DNA of 64,000 nucleotides from Bacteroidota bacterium (GTDB taxonomy: Bacteria > Bacteroidota > Bacteroidia > Flavobacteriales > Weeksellaceae). The position numbers and the translations under genes were made by a program. The stretch's first letter is position 1; every line of letters starts with the position of its first letter. This document shows positions 23,322-31,928 of the stretch, in pieces. The notes below the pieces were generated by a model. That model was given only the letters and a program-made list of their open reading frames with translations. It had not been told where the DNA came from and did not search any database. The DNA lies in the NCBI GenBank assembly GCA_023423715.1, contig JAFAFC010000020.1, positions 70,673 through 134,672 on the forward strand, written 5' to 3'.

Positions 23322-25058
23322 ATGAACGAACTTCTAAAGGAGCCTGGTTTGCAGATTACCATTGTGCTTGTTTTACTTCCCATTATTTTTATTCTCATTT
23401 TATTGTTGGTGAAGATCAACGCGATGATTTCGAAAACGCTTCGTAAACAGGAACTTAAAAAAGTCTATAAGAAGCTGGAAATGATGACGGATGAAGATAT
23501 TTCGGCACTGGAAGAGAAGAAAAAAGAACAAGATTTTCAATTATCAGGCGATGAGATTTCTAGCAACAAAAATGTGAAGGATGATCGGGGGTTAGTCAAC
23601 AAAGTTTCGGAAGTTCATGATATACGTTTTTTTGAAACCAAAAGAAAATCAGGCGGTTATATCACAATTCCCGAAAACGAAAAAAAAATCATTCTTTGGT
23701 TTTTGGGATGCAGCATTTTTTGGTTAATTATGGGAACTACGGTGGGCGAATATCTCGGAATTAAGTTTGTAGCACCCGATTCTGATCATGTAAGTTGGTT
23801 GAGTTTTGGAAGATTAAGACCTACACATACCAACATGGTTTTTTGGGGATGGGCTTCAATGGCGATGGTTGGCTTTTCCTATTATGTCGTTCCCAGAGTT
23901 GGAAACACAAAAATTTTCAACCTCAGTTTAGCGTATTGGTCTTTAATTTTGATGAATTCCGCGGTATTTTTAGGAAGCATCTGTTTGATGGCGGGAATTA
24001 ATAACAGTGGCGGCGAATATCGCGAATACATTTGGCCCGTGATGTCGCTTTTTGCTGCGGGAATTCTTCTCAGTATTTACAATCATATAAAAACCATTGA
24101 GTTTAGAAAAACAGAAGAAATTTATGTCTCCAATTGGTATGTGGTTGCCGCGATGATGTATGTTGTGGTTATCCTTTTAATTGCTTATTTACCTTTTTGG
24201 CAGGACGGTTTGGGCGAAACCATTACGCAAGGATATTATATGCATCAAGGAGTTGGGATGTGGTTTATGTTTTTCAATCTTGGGTTGATGTATTATTTTC
24301 TTCCGCAAGAACTTAATAGCCCTGTTTATTCTTATAGTTTGAGTATTCTTGCTTTTTGGACTCAAATTTTATTTTATACTTTAATCGGTACGCATCACTT
24401 TATTTTCAGTGCAATTCCTTGGTGGATGCAGACTATCGCAATTGTTGCAAGTGTTGGAATGGTAATTCCGGTGACCGCCGGAAGTGTCAATTTTATGATG
24501 ACGATTCGCGGTTCTTGGCATCGGTTAAGATTAAGTTATGTGTTGCCTTTTTACGTGGTTTCGGTTATTTTTTACTTCACCGGTTCTATGCAAGGAACGG
24601 CAGAAGCCTTTAGAACAACCAATCTAGTATGGCATTTTACCGATTTTACAGTGGCGCATTCGCATCTTACGATGTACGGAATTATCACATTTATGCTCTT
24701 TTCATTTACTTACACTTTAGTTCCCAGAATTACATCACACGAACCGCCAAGCATTGCGGTTGGACTCCATTTTTGGATGGCTTTAATTGGTGTTTTGGTG
24801 TACACCATATCTTTAATGATTGGTTCTACCGAAAAAGGAATTTCCTGGATGGACAAAAAACCCTTTATTGAAGGCGTTGTTAATATGGTTCCGTTCTGGT
24901 TTTGGCGAGCGATTGGTGGCACGATGATGTGGATTTCGCATTTCATTTTTGCATATAATTTTTATAGAATGATTCGTCCAAAAAAAGAAACAAAAATACC
25001 AGAAACGCCAGCGGAAATGCTAGAAGTTATTTATTCACAAAAACACAAAACATTATAA
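23322..25058 (+). CDS. ccoN: cbb3-type (C-family) heme-copper oxidase catalytic subunit, CcoN-like
   Basis: The 578-residue protein carries all metal ligands of a C-family oxidase: His169 and His448 (low-spin heme), His446 (heme b3), and His308, His358 and His359 (CuB). Tyr352 lies six residues before His358, the place of the active-site tyrosine of cbb3 oxidases, which supports O2 reduction rather than NO reduction. Unusually, the core is preceded by about 115 residues: a separate membrane helix (12-32) and a charged, Lys/Glu-rich linker (about 40-110). The next gene overlaps by one base (ATGG after TAA) and encodes the cytochrome c subunit. Micro-oxic respiration is the likely role. Confidence 0.88.
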   Translation: MNELLKEPGLQITIVLVLLPIIFILILLLVKINAMISKTLRKQELKKVYKKLEMMTDEDISALEEKKKEQDFQLSGDEISSNKNVKDDRGLVNKVSEVHDIRFFETKRKSGGYITIPENEKKIILWFLGCSIFWLIMGTTVGEYLGIKFVAPDSDHVSWLSFGRLRPTHTNMVFWGWASMAMVGFSYYVVPRVGNTKIFNLSLAYWSLILMNSAVFLGSICLMAGINNSGGEYREYIWPVMSLFAAGILLSIYNHIKTIEFRKTEEIYVSNWYVVAAMMYVVVILLIAYLPFWQDGLGETITQGYYMHQGVGMWFMFFNLGLMYYFLPQELNSPVYSYSLSILAFWTQILFYTLIGTHHFIFSAIPWWMQTIAIVASVGMVIPVTAGSVNFMMTIRGSWHRLRLSYVLPFYVVSVIFYFTGSMQGTAEAFRTTNLVWHFTDFTVAHSHLTMYGIITFMLFSFTYTLVPRITSHEPPSIAVGLHFWMALIGVLVYTISLMIGSTEKGISWMDKKPFIEGVVNMVPFWFWRAIGGTMMWISHFIFAYNFYRMIRPKKETKIPETPAEMLEVIYSQKHKTL

Positions 25059-26053
25059 TGGATTTTTTTAGCAATCATAAAAAACTTTTTTCGGTGGCGT
25101 TGGTGTTTTTCCTTGCATTATCATTATTTATTTGCATACTTCCCGCATTAGAAAATCAACGAGTTTATCAGCCTTTGCCTTCTAGCAAACCTTTAACAGA
25201 ATCAGAAAGTCGCGGTAAAGATATTTATATCAGAGAAGGTTGTGTGGCTTGTCATACCCAACAAGTTCGTGTTGCCGATATGGATCAGGTTTTTGGGTCT
25301 AGACCAAGTATTGCAGCCGATTACGCCCGAAACAAAAGACTGAATCTTTTCCAAAATACTGCAACATTAATGGGTACCGAAAGAACAGGTCCCGATCTTA
25401 CCAATATTGGCGCAAGACAATCGAGTAAAGAATGGCAATTTTCTCACCTTTATAATCCGAGATCTGTTGTTCCGCAATCGATAATGCCTTCATACAAATG
25501 GCTTTTTTTAATTAAAGAAAATCCTAGTTTAGATGATATTGAAGTGAATGTTCCTGCAGAATTTAGAGGAAATATTAAAGGTAAAATTATAGCCTCTCAA
25601 GATGCAAAAGACTTGGTAGCCTATCTTTTGAGTTTAAAGCAAACCGAACTTCCAAAAAGCATAACACCACAAGAATTTTTGTATAAAAAGAAAGAACAGA
25701 AAAATGATAAAACCAGTGCAGATGGCAATTTACCCGATGGTGAAGCTTTGTTTGTAGCGAATTGTGCATCGTGTCATCAAGCATCTGGAGAAGGCGTTCC
25801 TGGTGCTTTTCCACCGTTGAAAGGCGATAAAGTGGTTCTTGGGGATAATCTAGAATTGTATGTAACCATTATTATGCATGGTTATAATGGCCTTGCTCCT
25901 GCTTACGGAGAAATGCCTGCTGTTGGGAAAAATGCGAATTTTACACCAGAAGATGTTGCAGCGATCATTAATCATGAAAGAACCAGTTGGGGAAATAACG
26001 GAAAAAAAGTGACCGCCGAAGAAGTAAAAGTAATCATGGATAAATTGAACTAA
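25058..26053 (+). CDS. Diheme c-type subunit, CcoO-like domain fused to a second cytochrome c
   Basis: The 331-residue protein has an N-terminal membrane anchor (about 10-30). A CcoO-like domain follows with Cys62-Val-Ala-Cys65-His66 (GCVACHTQQVR) and a probable Met143 ligand (QSIMPSYKW). A linker and a second class I cytochrome c come next, with Cys236-Ala-Ser-Cys239-His240 and a YGEMPA Met. Standard cbb3 enzymes keep CcoO (one heme) and CcoP (two hemes) separate; here one chain seems to combine CcoO with a single CcoP-like heme. It overlaps ccoN by one base and precedes two small membrane proteins. Confidence 0.85.
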   Translation: MDFFSNHKKLFSVALVFFLALSLFICILPALENQRVYQPLPSSKPLTESESRGKDIYIREGCVACHTQQVRVADMDQVFGSRPSIAADYARNKRLNLFQNTATLMGTERTGPDLTNIGARQSSKEWQFSHLYNPRSVVPQSIMPSYKWLFLIKENPSLDDIEVNVPAEFRGNIKGKIIASQDAKDLVAYLLSLKQTELPKSITPQEFLYKKKEQKNDKTSADGNLPDGEALFVANCASCHQASGEGVPGAFPPLKGDKVVLGDNLELYVTIIMHGYNGLAPAYGEMPAVGKNANFTPEDVAAIINHERTSWGNNGKKVTAEEVKVIMDKLN

Positions 26054-26054
26054 A

Positions 26055-26315
26055 ATGAAAACGAAAAAAATAGCAAGTGCTTTACTGATGGCGTTTTATG
26101 CAATGTACAATGCCTGCGACGCATGTAAACTTCAGCAACCGAAAATCACTCAAAACTTAACCCACGGCGAGGGTCCGCAATCTGATTGGGATTGGGTAAT
26201 TGTCGTTGTTATTTCTTTAATTACGCTTGTCACTTTGTTTTTGTCTTTTAAATACCTGATTAAACCTCGAGAAAACAAAAGAGACCATATCAAAAATACG
26301 ATCCTAAATTTTTAA
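26055..26315 (+). CDS. Small single-span membrane protein of the oxidase operon
   Basis: The 86-residue product has an exported N-terminus (signal-like, with ACDAC near residues 20-24), a short Gln/Trp-rich outer segment, one clear membrane helix (about 48-68, VIVVVISLITLVTLFLSFKY) and a basic cytoplasmic tail. It starts one base after the cytochrome gene, so it is probably an oxidase accessory subunit, comparable in size to CcoQ or CcoH-like proteins, although no specific family is recognised. Confidence 0.7.
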   Translation: MKTKKIASALLMAFYAMYNACDACKLQQPKITQNLTHGEGPQSDWDWVIVVVISLITLVTLFLSFKYLIKPRENKRDHIKNTILNF

Positions 26316-26318
26316 AAA

Positions 26319-26732
26319 ATGGAAAAACATAATGCCGTAGTTTTCCTATACATAGATCAAGAAAGTGAGCCGATTGCTGAACTTCAAACTCCGATTGTCT
26401 TCAATCTTGATACCACGAAACTTGTGGACGGCGATCATACCTTAAAAATTGTCAGTAAATTTGGAAATAAGGAGGGCTTAAAAATTGTGCGTTTCAGAGT
26501 GAATAATGGTCCTATCATTCACCTTGAAGGAATTTCTGATGACGAAACCGTAAATGGCGAACTTCCTTTGATGATTAACGCTTACGCTACGGGGAAAAAT
26601 CAAAGTTTCATTATCACAGGAAGCGAAAATCCCCGAACAATACCAGTTTGGGTGTGGGTTATTTTCTTAGTTTTTGTAGCGTGGGGCGCTTTTTATCTGC
26701 TTACAAATTTTAGCATAACACCCAACAATTAG
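26319..26732 (+). CDS. Tail-anchored protein with Ig-like domain, oxidase operon
   Basis: The 137-residue protein has a beta-rich N-terminal domain (about 1-105, with LVDGDHTLKIVSKF and NNGPIIHLEGISDDETVNG typical of Ig-like or bacterial cell-surface folds) and a single C-terminal helix (about 110-130, VWVWVIFLVFVAWGAFYLL). It has no signal peptide, so orientation is uncertain. It lies 3 bp after the small membrane protein and closes the oxidase group. A structural or assembly role is inferred. Confidence 0.7.
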   Translation: MEKHNAVVFLYIDQESEPIAELQTPIVFNLDTTKLVDGDHTLKIVSKFGNKEGLKIVRFRVNNGPIIHLEGISDDETVNGELPLMINAYATGKNQSFIITGSENPRTIPVWVWVIFLVFVAWGAFYLLTNFSITPNN

Positions 26733-26758
26733 TAGTATAGAATTTCAAAATAAGTATC

Positions 26759-27118
26759 ATGAAAATCCTTCTCAAAAGAGTTTACGAAGATGCTGCTCCA
26801 ACCGATGGTTACAGAGTTTTGGTGGATCGATTGTGGCCAAGAGGAATCAGTAAAGAACGAGCCGCTTTAGACGAATGGGATAAGGATTTGGCGCCTTCTA
26901 CAGATTTACGTTTATGGTTTCATCACGATCCGAATCGTTGGGAAGAGTTTTCCGAAAAATATTTAAAAGAACTTAAGGATAACAATTTCGGTCCCGACTT
27001 TTTAAAACGCCTACAGAAGCAAGAAATCCTGACTTTGGTTTATGCCGCCAAAGATGAAAAACATTGTCATCCACTTATTTTAAAAGACTATTTGGAAGGT
27101 TTAGAATCAACTAAATAA
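26759..27118 (+). CDS. DUF488 family protein
   Basis: The 119-residue cytoplasmic protein contains the DUF488 signature: RVLVDRLWPRGISKERA near residues 19-35, WFHHDP near 53 and a C-terminal HCHPLILKDYL. The family is widespread, and its biochemical role is not established. The conserved His, Trp and Arg residues suggest an enzyme or a ligand-binding protein. It follows the oxidase genes by 26 bp. Its end overlaps the convergent TPR-LuxR gene by 8 bp. Confidence 0.88.
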   Translation: MKILLKRVYEDAAPTDGYRVLVDRLWPRGISKERAALDEWDKDLAPSTDLRLWFHHDPNRWEEFSEKYLKELKDNNFGPDFLKRLQKQEILTLVYAAKDEKHCHPLILKDYLEGLESTK

Positions 27119-28934
27119 TCCCTTTAATATATTGAACAAGATCGGTTTCGGCATCCAAATCGAATTTTTTCTTAATGCGGTATTTGGTCATGCTTACGCT
27201 TTTAGGCTCGATTTTTAGTACGTTTGCGATTTGTTTGGTGTTCATGCCGAGGTGCATATAGGCGCAGTATTTTAAATCAAGGTCTGTCAATTTTTGTTTG
27301 GTTTTGTCTTGAATCGATTTAAAAAAGTTAGGATGAATCTCCTGTATTTGAAATTTCGTATGTTCAAAATCTTTGTCCAAGAGATTTTCTTCTCGAATAA
27401 TTCTATCGATATTGACATTGTCATCGTTGTTCAATTTTTCCTTTAATTGATGAAGAATATTAGTTTTATGTTCCAAATGAAGCTGACTCGCCATCACTTC
27501 ATTTTGCAATTTTTCTTGTTGTAAAGTCAATACTTCTTGCTCAGCTTTCAGACGAGCTTGCTCCTCTTTTTGAAGTTGAACTTGCAAATCAGCTTCACTT
27601 TTTTCCAAAGCCAATTGTTTTTGCGTTTGTATCGCATATTTCAATCGGAAATGATAGGATCGAAACATGAAAAAACTTCCTATTAAAGCTAAAATTCCAC
27701 CTGCGATATACCATAATTTCTGATTTTTTTGCTGTTGAATTTCTTTCGCTTTTTTCTCCGATTGGAATTGCGCTTCCAGTTTTTTTACACTTTCAATTTG
27801 GGTTTGATCAAATAACAAACTATTTAGCTCCGTAACTTTTTCCTGATATTCCAAGGCTTTTTCTAAGTTTCCTTTTTTCTTGTAGAGTCCCGCCAAATCC
27901 CCTGTAATTTGTATTAACATGGGATAGTATAATGGTTTCTCAGATTGTAAAATGGTATTAGCTTCCAATAACAAACGTTCAGATTTATCCAAATCACCAG
28001 CTTCTTGTGCTAGATAGGAAAGCATCCCAAGATTTCCAGCTTGCAAAGACTGACTATTGCTGCTTTTTTGCAAAATTGAATGAGATTCGTTGACGTTAAA
28101 TTCTATTTTCTTAACCAAATCAGGCGTAAGTTTTGAATAATAACTCAAATAGTAGTTTGCAATATTATTTCGTGCTAAAGCATACGTGTAATTTGAAACA
28201 TGTCCTGGAAATTTCTGATAAAGACTTGCTGCTTCTTCCGAAAATTTAAAAATGGCCGCTAAATCTTCCTTTTTTTTAGTTTTTGCATAAAGATAGGAAT
28301 GCGCTACAGCCATGATTGAATAGGCGTTACTTAAATAATTTTTGTTGTTCGAAGCTTTTGCCGAAACGACGCTTGCTTGCGCATATTTCATACTTTTTTG
28401 TAAATCATTCCAATTGGTATACAGACTATAAAGCATGTAATTAAGCTTAAATTCGATCTCAAAATCTTTTTGATTTTCTGCGCTTGAAACAGCAGAAAGT
28501 GTATGTTCCATGCTTTTCTTTAAATCTTGAAATCCAAAATTTTGATAAGCCTGCAAATACTCGGAATAGACTTTCGCTAAAGCATTATTGGACTTTGAAG
28601 AAACCACTTTTGCAGAATCAATATACAAGTTGGTTTGCTCATAATGCGATTGATTGTTGGCGATAATACCAAGATAGGTATAAGCTTTTGTAATTTCAAA
28701 GTCGTTTTTTTCCTTTTTAGCGAGTTGCAAAAAGCGTTTTCCGTAATCAGAAGCCGTTTTGTATTGTTCTTCACTTCGATACATTTCAGTAAGAAGTCCA
28801 AGAACTTTCATTTTTTCTTTTGTTGGTGTACTTTCTTTTTGAGCAATCGTTTTTAGACTGTCCAAATAGTTGTTTTGAGAATAAGTAAACACTGATAATC
28901 CCAATAGAAAAAAAATAAAAATTTTGTCTTTCAT
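27111..28934 (-). CDS. TPR sensor with membrane helix and LuxR-type C-terminal DNA-binding domain
   Basis: The 607-residue protein has a signal peptide (FLLGLSVFTYSQ, to about residue 20) and a long helical TPR region (about 30-390). One membrane helix lies at about 406-426, followed by a coiled coil rich in Glu and Gln (about 435-505) and a C-terminal helix-turn-helix (about 545-600, TDLDLKYCAYMHLGMNTKQIA). This is the flavobacterial TPR-LuxR regulator layout, with the sensor in the periplasm and DNA binding in the cytoplasm. Three TGTAGTAG-like repeats lie upstream (29071-29112) and may be its own binding sites. The target genes are unknown. Confidence 0.9.
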   Translation of the reverse strand: MKDKIFIFFLLGLSVFTYSQNNYLDSLKTIAQKESTPTKEKMKVLGLLTEMYRSEEQYKTASDYGKRFLQLAKKEKNDFEITKAYTYLGIIANNQSHYEQTNLYIDSAKVVSSKSNNALAKVYSEYLQAYQNFGFQDLKKSMEHTLSAVSSAENQKDFEIEFKLNYMLYSLYTNWNDLQKSMKYAQASVVSAKASNNKNYLSNAYSIMAVAHSYLYAKTKKKEDLAAIFKFSEEAASLYQKFPGHVSNYTYALARNNIANYYLSYYSKLTPDLVKKIEFNVNESHSILQKSSNSQSLQAGNLGMLSYLAQEAGDLDKSERLLLEANTILQSEKPLYYPMLIQITGDLAGLYKKKGNLEKALEYQEKVTELNSLLFDQTQIESVKKLEAQFQSEKKAKEIQQQKNQKLWYIAGGILALIGSFFMFRSYHFRLKYAIQTQKQLALEKSEADLQVQLQKEEQARLKAEQEVLTLQQEKLQNEVMASQLHLEHKTNILHQLKEKLNNDDNVNIDRIIREENLLDKDFEHTKFQIQEIHPNFFKSIQDKTKQKLTDLDLKYCAYMHLGMNTKQIANVLKIEPKSVSMTKYRIKKKFDLDAETDLVQYIKGII

Positions 28935-29070
28935 TCTTTGTGTTGTAAAGGTTGAATACTTTAACTGTGGAATAAGTTAAGACAAAAAATCTAAATTTAA
29001 TTAATCAAGTAATTTATTTTCTTTGAATATATTTTTATAAATAATTGATTATTAAAAACTTATAAATAAC

Positions 29071-29112
29071 TGTAGTAGCTTTGTAGTAGGTTGTTTTATG
29101 ATGTTGTAGTAC
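29071..29112. repeat. TGTAGTAG repeats upstream of the TPR-LuxR gene, in a 351-bp intergenic region
   Basis: TGTAGTAG occurs at 29071-29078 and 29082-29089, 11 bp apart (one helical turn), and TGTAGTAC at 29105-29112. They lie within the gene-free gap 28935-29285, which otherwise holds AT-rich sequence and the hairpin at 29198-29243. The same octamer is at 641-648, in the same orientation relative to another TPR gene. A regulator-binding role is inferred. Confidence 0.4.
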
Positions 29113-29197
29113 TAAGGTAGTGTTTGATTGTTAGGTTTTCGTTGTTGAGATGTAGAATTTTGATCTCAGAAAAAATACAAGTGATTAAATCCTGATT

Positions 29198-29243
29198 GAC
29201 TTCGCTTATCCATTTCATTTCCATTTTTTGGGATAAGCAAGTC
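29198..29243 (+). promoter_or_regulatory. Leader hairpin before the small membrane-protein gene
   Basis: GACTT-C-GCTTATCC (29198-29211) pairs with GGATAAGCAAGTC (29231-29243) to form a 13-bp stem with one bulged C and a 19-nt loop. It lies 42 nt before the start codon at 29286 and is not followed by a T-run, so it is more likely an mRNA leader structure or operator than a terminator. Confidence 0.45.
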
Positions 29244-29285
29244 TTCGGATTTAGAAATCGAAACTAACTATTAAATCACAATATT

Positions 29286-29606
29286 ATGGACAACAAAACA
29301 CTCGCAATCGTTTCTTACATCACCATTATTGGATGGATCATCGCTTATTTTGTGGGAAAAGATAAGGCTGATAATTTTTTAAAATTCCATTTGAAACAAG
29401 GTTTGGCTCTTTTCCTATTTGCTATCGGATTCAATTTTTTGTTTTTTTTCATTGTAATGTTGGTACCAAGTCTAGCGTTTCTAGGCTATTTCGGTTATGC
29501 GGTTTGGGCGCTGATGATTATAGGAATTATTAATGCGGCTAACAATGTTGAAAAACCACTTCCAATCATTGGTAATTGGGCAGAAAAAAGCTTTTCATTC
29601 ATTTAA
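29286..29606 (+). CDS. Small DUF4870-like membrane protein
   Basis: The 106-residue product has three predicted membrane helices (about 8-25, 40-60 and 65-85) and the FVGKDKADNFLKFHLKQGLAL loop typical of the Tic20/DUF4870 group. The C-terminus continues ANNVEKPLPIIG, also common in this group. Members are small inner-membrane proteins of uncertain function. It is monocistronic: a leader hairpin precedes it and a strong terminator follows. Confidence 0.82.
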   Translation: MDNKTLAIVSYITIIGWIIAYFVGKDKADNFLKFHLKQGLALFLFAIGFNFLFFFIVMLVPSLAFLGYFGYAVWALMIIGIINAANNVEKPLPIIGNWAEKSFSFI

Positions 29607-29637
29607 TTTTTTGATTTAAATTAATTCGTTTAAGTAC

Positions 29638-29675
29638 AAAAGTCATCTTTAAAACTAAAGATGACTTTTCTTTTT
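29638..29675 (+). terminator. Strong terminator after the DUF4870-like gene
   Basis: A perfect 14-bp stem (29638-29651 with 29656-29669, loop AAAC) is followed by C and then TTTTTT. It lies 31 nt after the stop codon. Confidence 0.95.
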
Positions 29676-29755
29676 TCCGAATAATAACGTTATGTTAATT
29701 TAACAACTTTGGAAAAGTTTCGCACCATTTTTGTTTGTTCAAAGAAAATTTGAAT

Positions 29756-30139
29756 ATGAAAAATACAATCTTATTAGTAGCTTTCGGAAGTTTAATGGCT
29801 TGTAATGCTCCTCAAAAAATGGTGGGAAATGATCAAGATAAACACGGATGTAAAGGTTCTGCAGGACAAACTTGGAGCGTTTTGAAAAACAATTGTATAC
29901 AGGTTTTTAGTGAAGGAACTCGTTTGAATCCTATCGAAACCAAAGAAGGCGAAGCTATTATCAGCGCTTTTGTTTTAATGAATGACGATCAATCTAAGGC
30001 TGAACTTTTCCTAGGAAACGAATCAAATATTATTTTGGAGAAGAATTCGGAAGGCAATTTCGCATCTAAAAAATACGTATACAAACCGTCGGAAACTACT
30101 TTGTATGTTGATGGTCACGCACTTTATCAGAAGGATTAA
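29756..30139 (+). CDS. Small lipoprotein of unknown function
   Basis: The ATG at 29756 gives a 127-residue product with a lipobox (LMAC, Cys16); the frame can be extended to a TTG at 29735, which would spoil the signal. The mature part has two more cysteines (HGCKGSAGQTWSVLKNNCIQVF, near residues 34 and 49) that could form a disulfide, and a short beta-rich domain. The SAGQTWSVLK...CIQVF region resembles small flavobacterial lipoproteins annotated only as hypothetical. It stands alone between a terminator and the ABC-F promoter. Confidence 0.75.
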   Translation: MKNTILLVAFGSLMACNAPQKMVGNDQDKHGCKGSAGQTWSVLKNNCIQVFSEGTRLNPIETKEGEAIISAFVLMNDDQSKAELFLGNESNIILEKNSEGNFASKKYVYKPSETTLYVDGHALYQKD

Positions 30140-30167
30140 TTGTCAAAAAATATTATTCCTATCTTTG
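30140..30167 (+). promoter_or_regulatory. Promoter of the ABC-F gene
   Basis: TTG (30140-30142) and TATCTTTG (30160-30167), 17 nt apart, fit the flavobacterial promoter, with a spacing slightly short of the common 19. The roughly 95-nt leader contains a start-stop pair ATGTAG at 30191-30196 and a short stem AAGCC/GGCTT (30224-30241). Confidence 0.55.
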
Positions 30168-30265
30168 TAATTCAAAATCAATACGTAAACATGTAGAATT
30201 CTTTTTCTTTCAACGACTTTTCAAAGCCTAGTTCAGGGCTTCAAGTTTCATTTTAAAGGAAAAAG

Positions 30266-31858
30266 ATGTTTACGTTACACAATATTACCTATCTGCATCC
30301 AGATAAAGAGATGCTGTTTCATTCTCTCAATTTTAAGTTGAACAAAGGCGAAAAAGTCGCTCTAATTGGTCAAAACGGTGTTGGGAAATCCACTTTATTA
30401 AAACTTATTTCGGGCGAAATTTCACCTTCTGAAGGTGAAATTAGTTCCGATGAAAAAATCTATTTTGTTCCACAAATTTATGGTCAGTTGGATGAAGTTT
30501 CGGTGGCTGAAGCTTTAAAAATTGATTCTAAATTAAAAGCTTTACACCAAATTTTGGAAGGCGACGCTTCCGAAGAAAATTTTGAAATTCTTAATGATGA
30601 ATGGGATTTAGAAAATCGAGTAGTAGAAGCTTTTTCCAAGTGGAACATTGAAGATATTTTACTTTCCGATTCAATGAAAACCTTGAGTGGTGGACAAAAA
30701 ACTAAAGTTCTTTTGGCTGGAATGGATATTCATAAAGCCGATTTTGTGATTTTGGACGAACCGAGCAATCATTTGGATTTTGAAGCGCGACAATTGTTGT
30801 ACAATTTCGTTTCTGAAACTACAAAAACCTTATTGGTGGTAAGTCACGACCGAACTTTACTCAACTTATTGGATAAAGTTGCGGAACTTTCTCTTAAAGG
30901 AATTCAAGTTTTTGGTGGGAATTATGAGTTTTATAAAGCGCAAAAAGAAGCTTCGGATTTGGTTTTGGAAAACGAAATTAAAAGTAAAGAAAAGTCCTTG
31001 AAAAAAGCCAAAGATGTAGAACGCGAAACTTTGGAACGCCAACAAAAATTGGATTCCCGAGGTAAGAAGAAGCAAGAAAAAGCTGGCGTTGCAAGAATTA
31101 TGATGAATACGCTTCGGAACAAAGCGGAAAATTCAAGTTCAAAAATGAAAGATGTTCACGCTGAGAAAATTAGTGGCATTTCTGAGGATTTATCGAAGTT
31201 AAGACGAGAAGTTTCACAACTACAACAAATGAAATTTTATTTCGACGACTCGGCATTACATGAAGGGAAAATTTTGTTTGATGTGAAAGACCTTAATTTT
31301 AAATATAATCACTATTTTTTATGGAAAGAAAATTTGAATTTACAGATTTTAAGTGGCGAACGTTGGACGATTAAAGGAAATAACGCTTCTGGAAAATCAA
31401 CTTTGGTAAAACTTCTTATCGGCGTTTTAGAACCATCAAAAGGAAAAATTGAAAAAGCAGATTTTAAATCCATTTATTTAGATCAAAATTATTCGATTTT
31501 AAATGAAAATTTTAGTGTTTTAGCACAAGCCGAACATTTTAACCATACGCCAATTCCAGATCACGAGTTGAAAACAATTTTAACTCGATTTTTGTTTCGA
31601 AAAGAAGTTTGGGACAAAAAAGTATCGAGTTTAAGCGGTGGCGAAAGAATGCGCTTGTTATTGGCTTGCCTTTCAATAATGGGAAAAGCACCTGATTTAA
31701 TCGTTTTGGATGAACCAACCAACAACCTCGATTTGGAAAATGTCGAAATCCTAACTTCAGCTTTGCAAGATTACAAAGGAAGTTTGCTCGTTATTTCTCA
31801 TGATCAAGAATTTTTAAAGGATTTGAAAGTTGAAAAAGAGATCGTTCTTAAAGGTTAA
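30266..31858 (+). CDS. ABC-F family ATPase
   Basis: The 530-residue soluble protein has two ABC ATPase domains (Walker A GQNGVGKST at 35-43 and GNNASGKST in the second half; LSGGQ and LSGGE signatures; two Walker B aspartates). They are joined by a basic linker of about 80 residues rich in Lys and Glu (about 225-305), the ABC-F hallmark. There is no membrane domain. ABC-F proteins act on the ribosome, either as translation factors or as antibiotic-protection proteins; sequence inspection does not tell which. The structured leader with a start-stop codon pair is reminiscent of attenuated ABC-F resistance genes, but that is only suggestive. Confidence 0.92.
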   Translation: MFTLHNITYLHPDKEMLFHSLNFKLNKGEKVALIGQNGVGKSTLLKLISGEISPSEGEISSDEKIYFVPQIYGQLDEVSVAEALKIDSKLKALHQILEGDASEENFEILNDEWDLENRVVEAFSKWNIEDILLSDSMKTLSGGQKTKVLLAGMDIHKADFVILDEPSNHLDFEARQLLYNFVSETTKTLLVVSHDRTLLNLLDKVAELSLKGIQVFGGNYEFYKAQKEASDLVLENEIKSKEKSLKKAKDVERETLERQQKLDSRGKKKQEKAGVARIMMNTLRNKAENSSSKMKDVHAEKISGISEDLSKLRREVSQLQQMKFYFDDSALHEGKILFDVKDLNFKYNHYFLWKENLNLQILSGERWTIKGNNASGKSTLVKLLIGVLEPSKGKIEKADFKSIYLDQNYSILNENFSVLAQAEHFNHTPIPDHELKTILTRFLFRKEVWDKKVSSLSGGERMRLLLACLSIMGKAPDLIVLDEPTNNLDLENVEILTSALQDYKGSLLVISHDQEFLKDLKVEKEIVLKG

Positions 31859-31888
31859 AAGTTCATTAGAAATTTAAAATTATAGTAC

Positions 31889-31915
31889 TCAAAACGAGGG
31901 TTTTGAATAATTTTG
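31889..31915 (+). promoter_or_regulatory. Promoter with palindrome for the metal-efflux two-component operon
   Basis: TAATTTTG at 31908-31915 is a perfect -7 match. Just before it, TCAAAAC and GTTTTGA (31889-31895 and 31900-31906) form a perfect 7-bp inverted repeat around GAGG, positioned between -33 and -7, where a regulator would block or assist transcription. It could also act as a weak terminator hairpin for the ABC-F gene. Confidence 0.5.
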
Positions 31916-31928
31916 CAAAAAAAGAAAC

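Noticed and set aside
23322..25058. Catalytic subunit as a nitric oxide reductase
   Set aside because: It lies in an NO-related region, but Tyr352 at the cbb3 oxidase position and the HH pair favour O2 reduction.
12190..27118. Denitrification island as a recently acquired mobile island
   Set aside because: No integrase, tRNA, flanking repeat or composition break was seen; the only IS-like sequence is at the far right edge.
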